In this document: one piece after another, positions 6,501 through 6,509 of the stretch | How the letters are laid out: every line of letters starts with the position of its first letter | Position numbering within the stretch: the stretch's first letter is position 1 | NCBI GenBank assembly: GCA_947564765.1 | Contig: CANODN010000123.1 | Location: 1-6,509 of the forward strand | From: an uncultured Roseburia sp. | GTDB taxonomy: Bacteria > Bacillota > Clostridia > Lachnospirales > Lachnospiraceae | DNA length: 6,509 nt | Direction: 5' to 3' | Notes under the pieces: model-generated | Told to the model about the DNA's origin: nothing | What the model saw: the letters and a program-made list of their open reading frames with translations, nothing else | Database searches by the model: none | Made by a program: the position numbers and the translations under genes

Positions 6501-6509
6501 CTTATAAAT

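Overview
The window looks like a chromosomal segment of a Gram-positive Clostridia, most likely a Lachnospiraceae-type gut anaerobe. This is inferred from moderate GC, purine-rich Shine-Dalgarno sites (AAGGAG, GGAGG) before the genes, and the style of the proteins; no phylogenetic marker was compared. All five full-length genes are on the minus strand, so transcription runs from the right edge to the left edge.

Right to left, the first block (6432 to 1619) is a four-gene signalling and transport cassette: an OmpR/PhoB-type response regulator, a two-transmembrane sensor histidine kinase, a MacB/LolD-type ABC ATPase, and a 775-residue ABC permease built from two tandem FtsX-type modules. The regulator and kinase genes are 8 nt apart if the better kinase start is used. 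The ATPase and permease genes overlap by 4 nt (ATGA). A 73-nt gap between kinase and ATPase contains a 9-bp direct repeat with 11-bp periodicity, placed over the -35 position of a possible promoter. That is the expected layout of an operator for an OmpR-family regulator, so the regulator probably switches on the transporter. The kinase has almost no extracellular loop, while the permease has two large extracellular domains. This suggests, as inference, that the transporter senses or removes a cell-surface stressor such as a peptide antibiotic. A strong intrinsic terminator (1551-1604) closes the block.

The second block is rarA (1372 to 50), the replication-fork AAA+ ATPase. It must have its own promoter, and a candidate lies at 1507-1535. 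Its N-terminus carries a QLSLF pentapeptide matching the beta-clamp-binding consensus. The 246-nt gap between permease and rarA is not empty. It holds the terminator, a start-less open frame ending just before the rarA Shine-Dalgarno site (a possible gene remnant), and a 32-codon ORF overlapping the rarA start. The last 44 bases may be the start of a further gene.

No rRNA, tRNA, CRISPR array, insertion sequence or known riboswitch was recognised. The core genes belong to known families. The less-explained signals are the operator repeat, the intergenic frames before rarA, and the unassigned substrate of the transporter.
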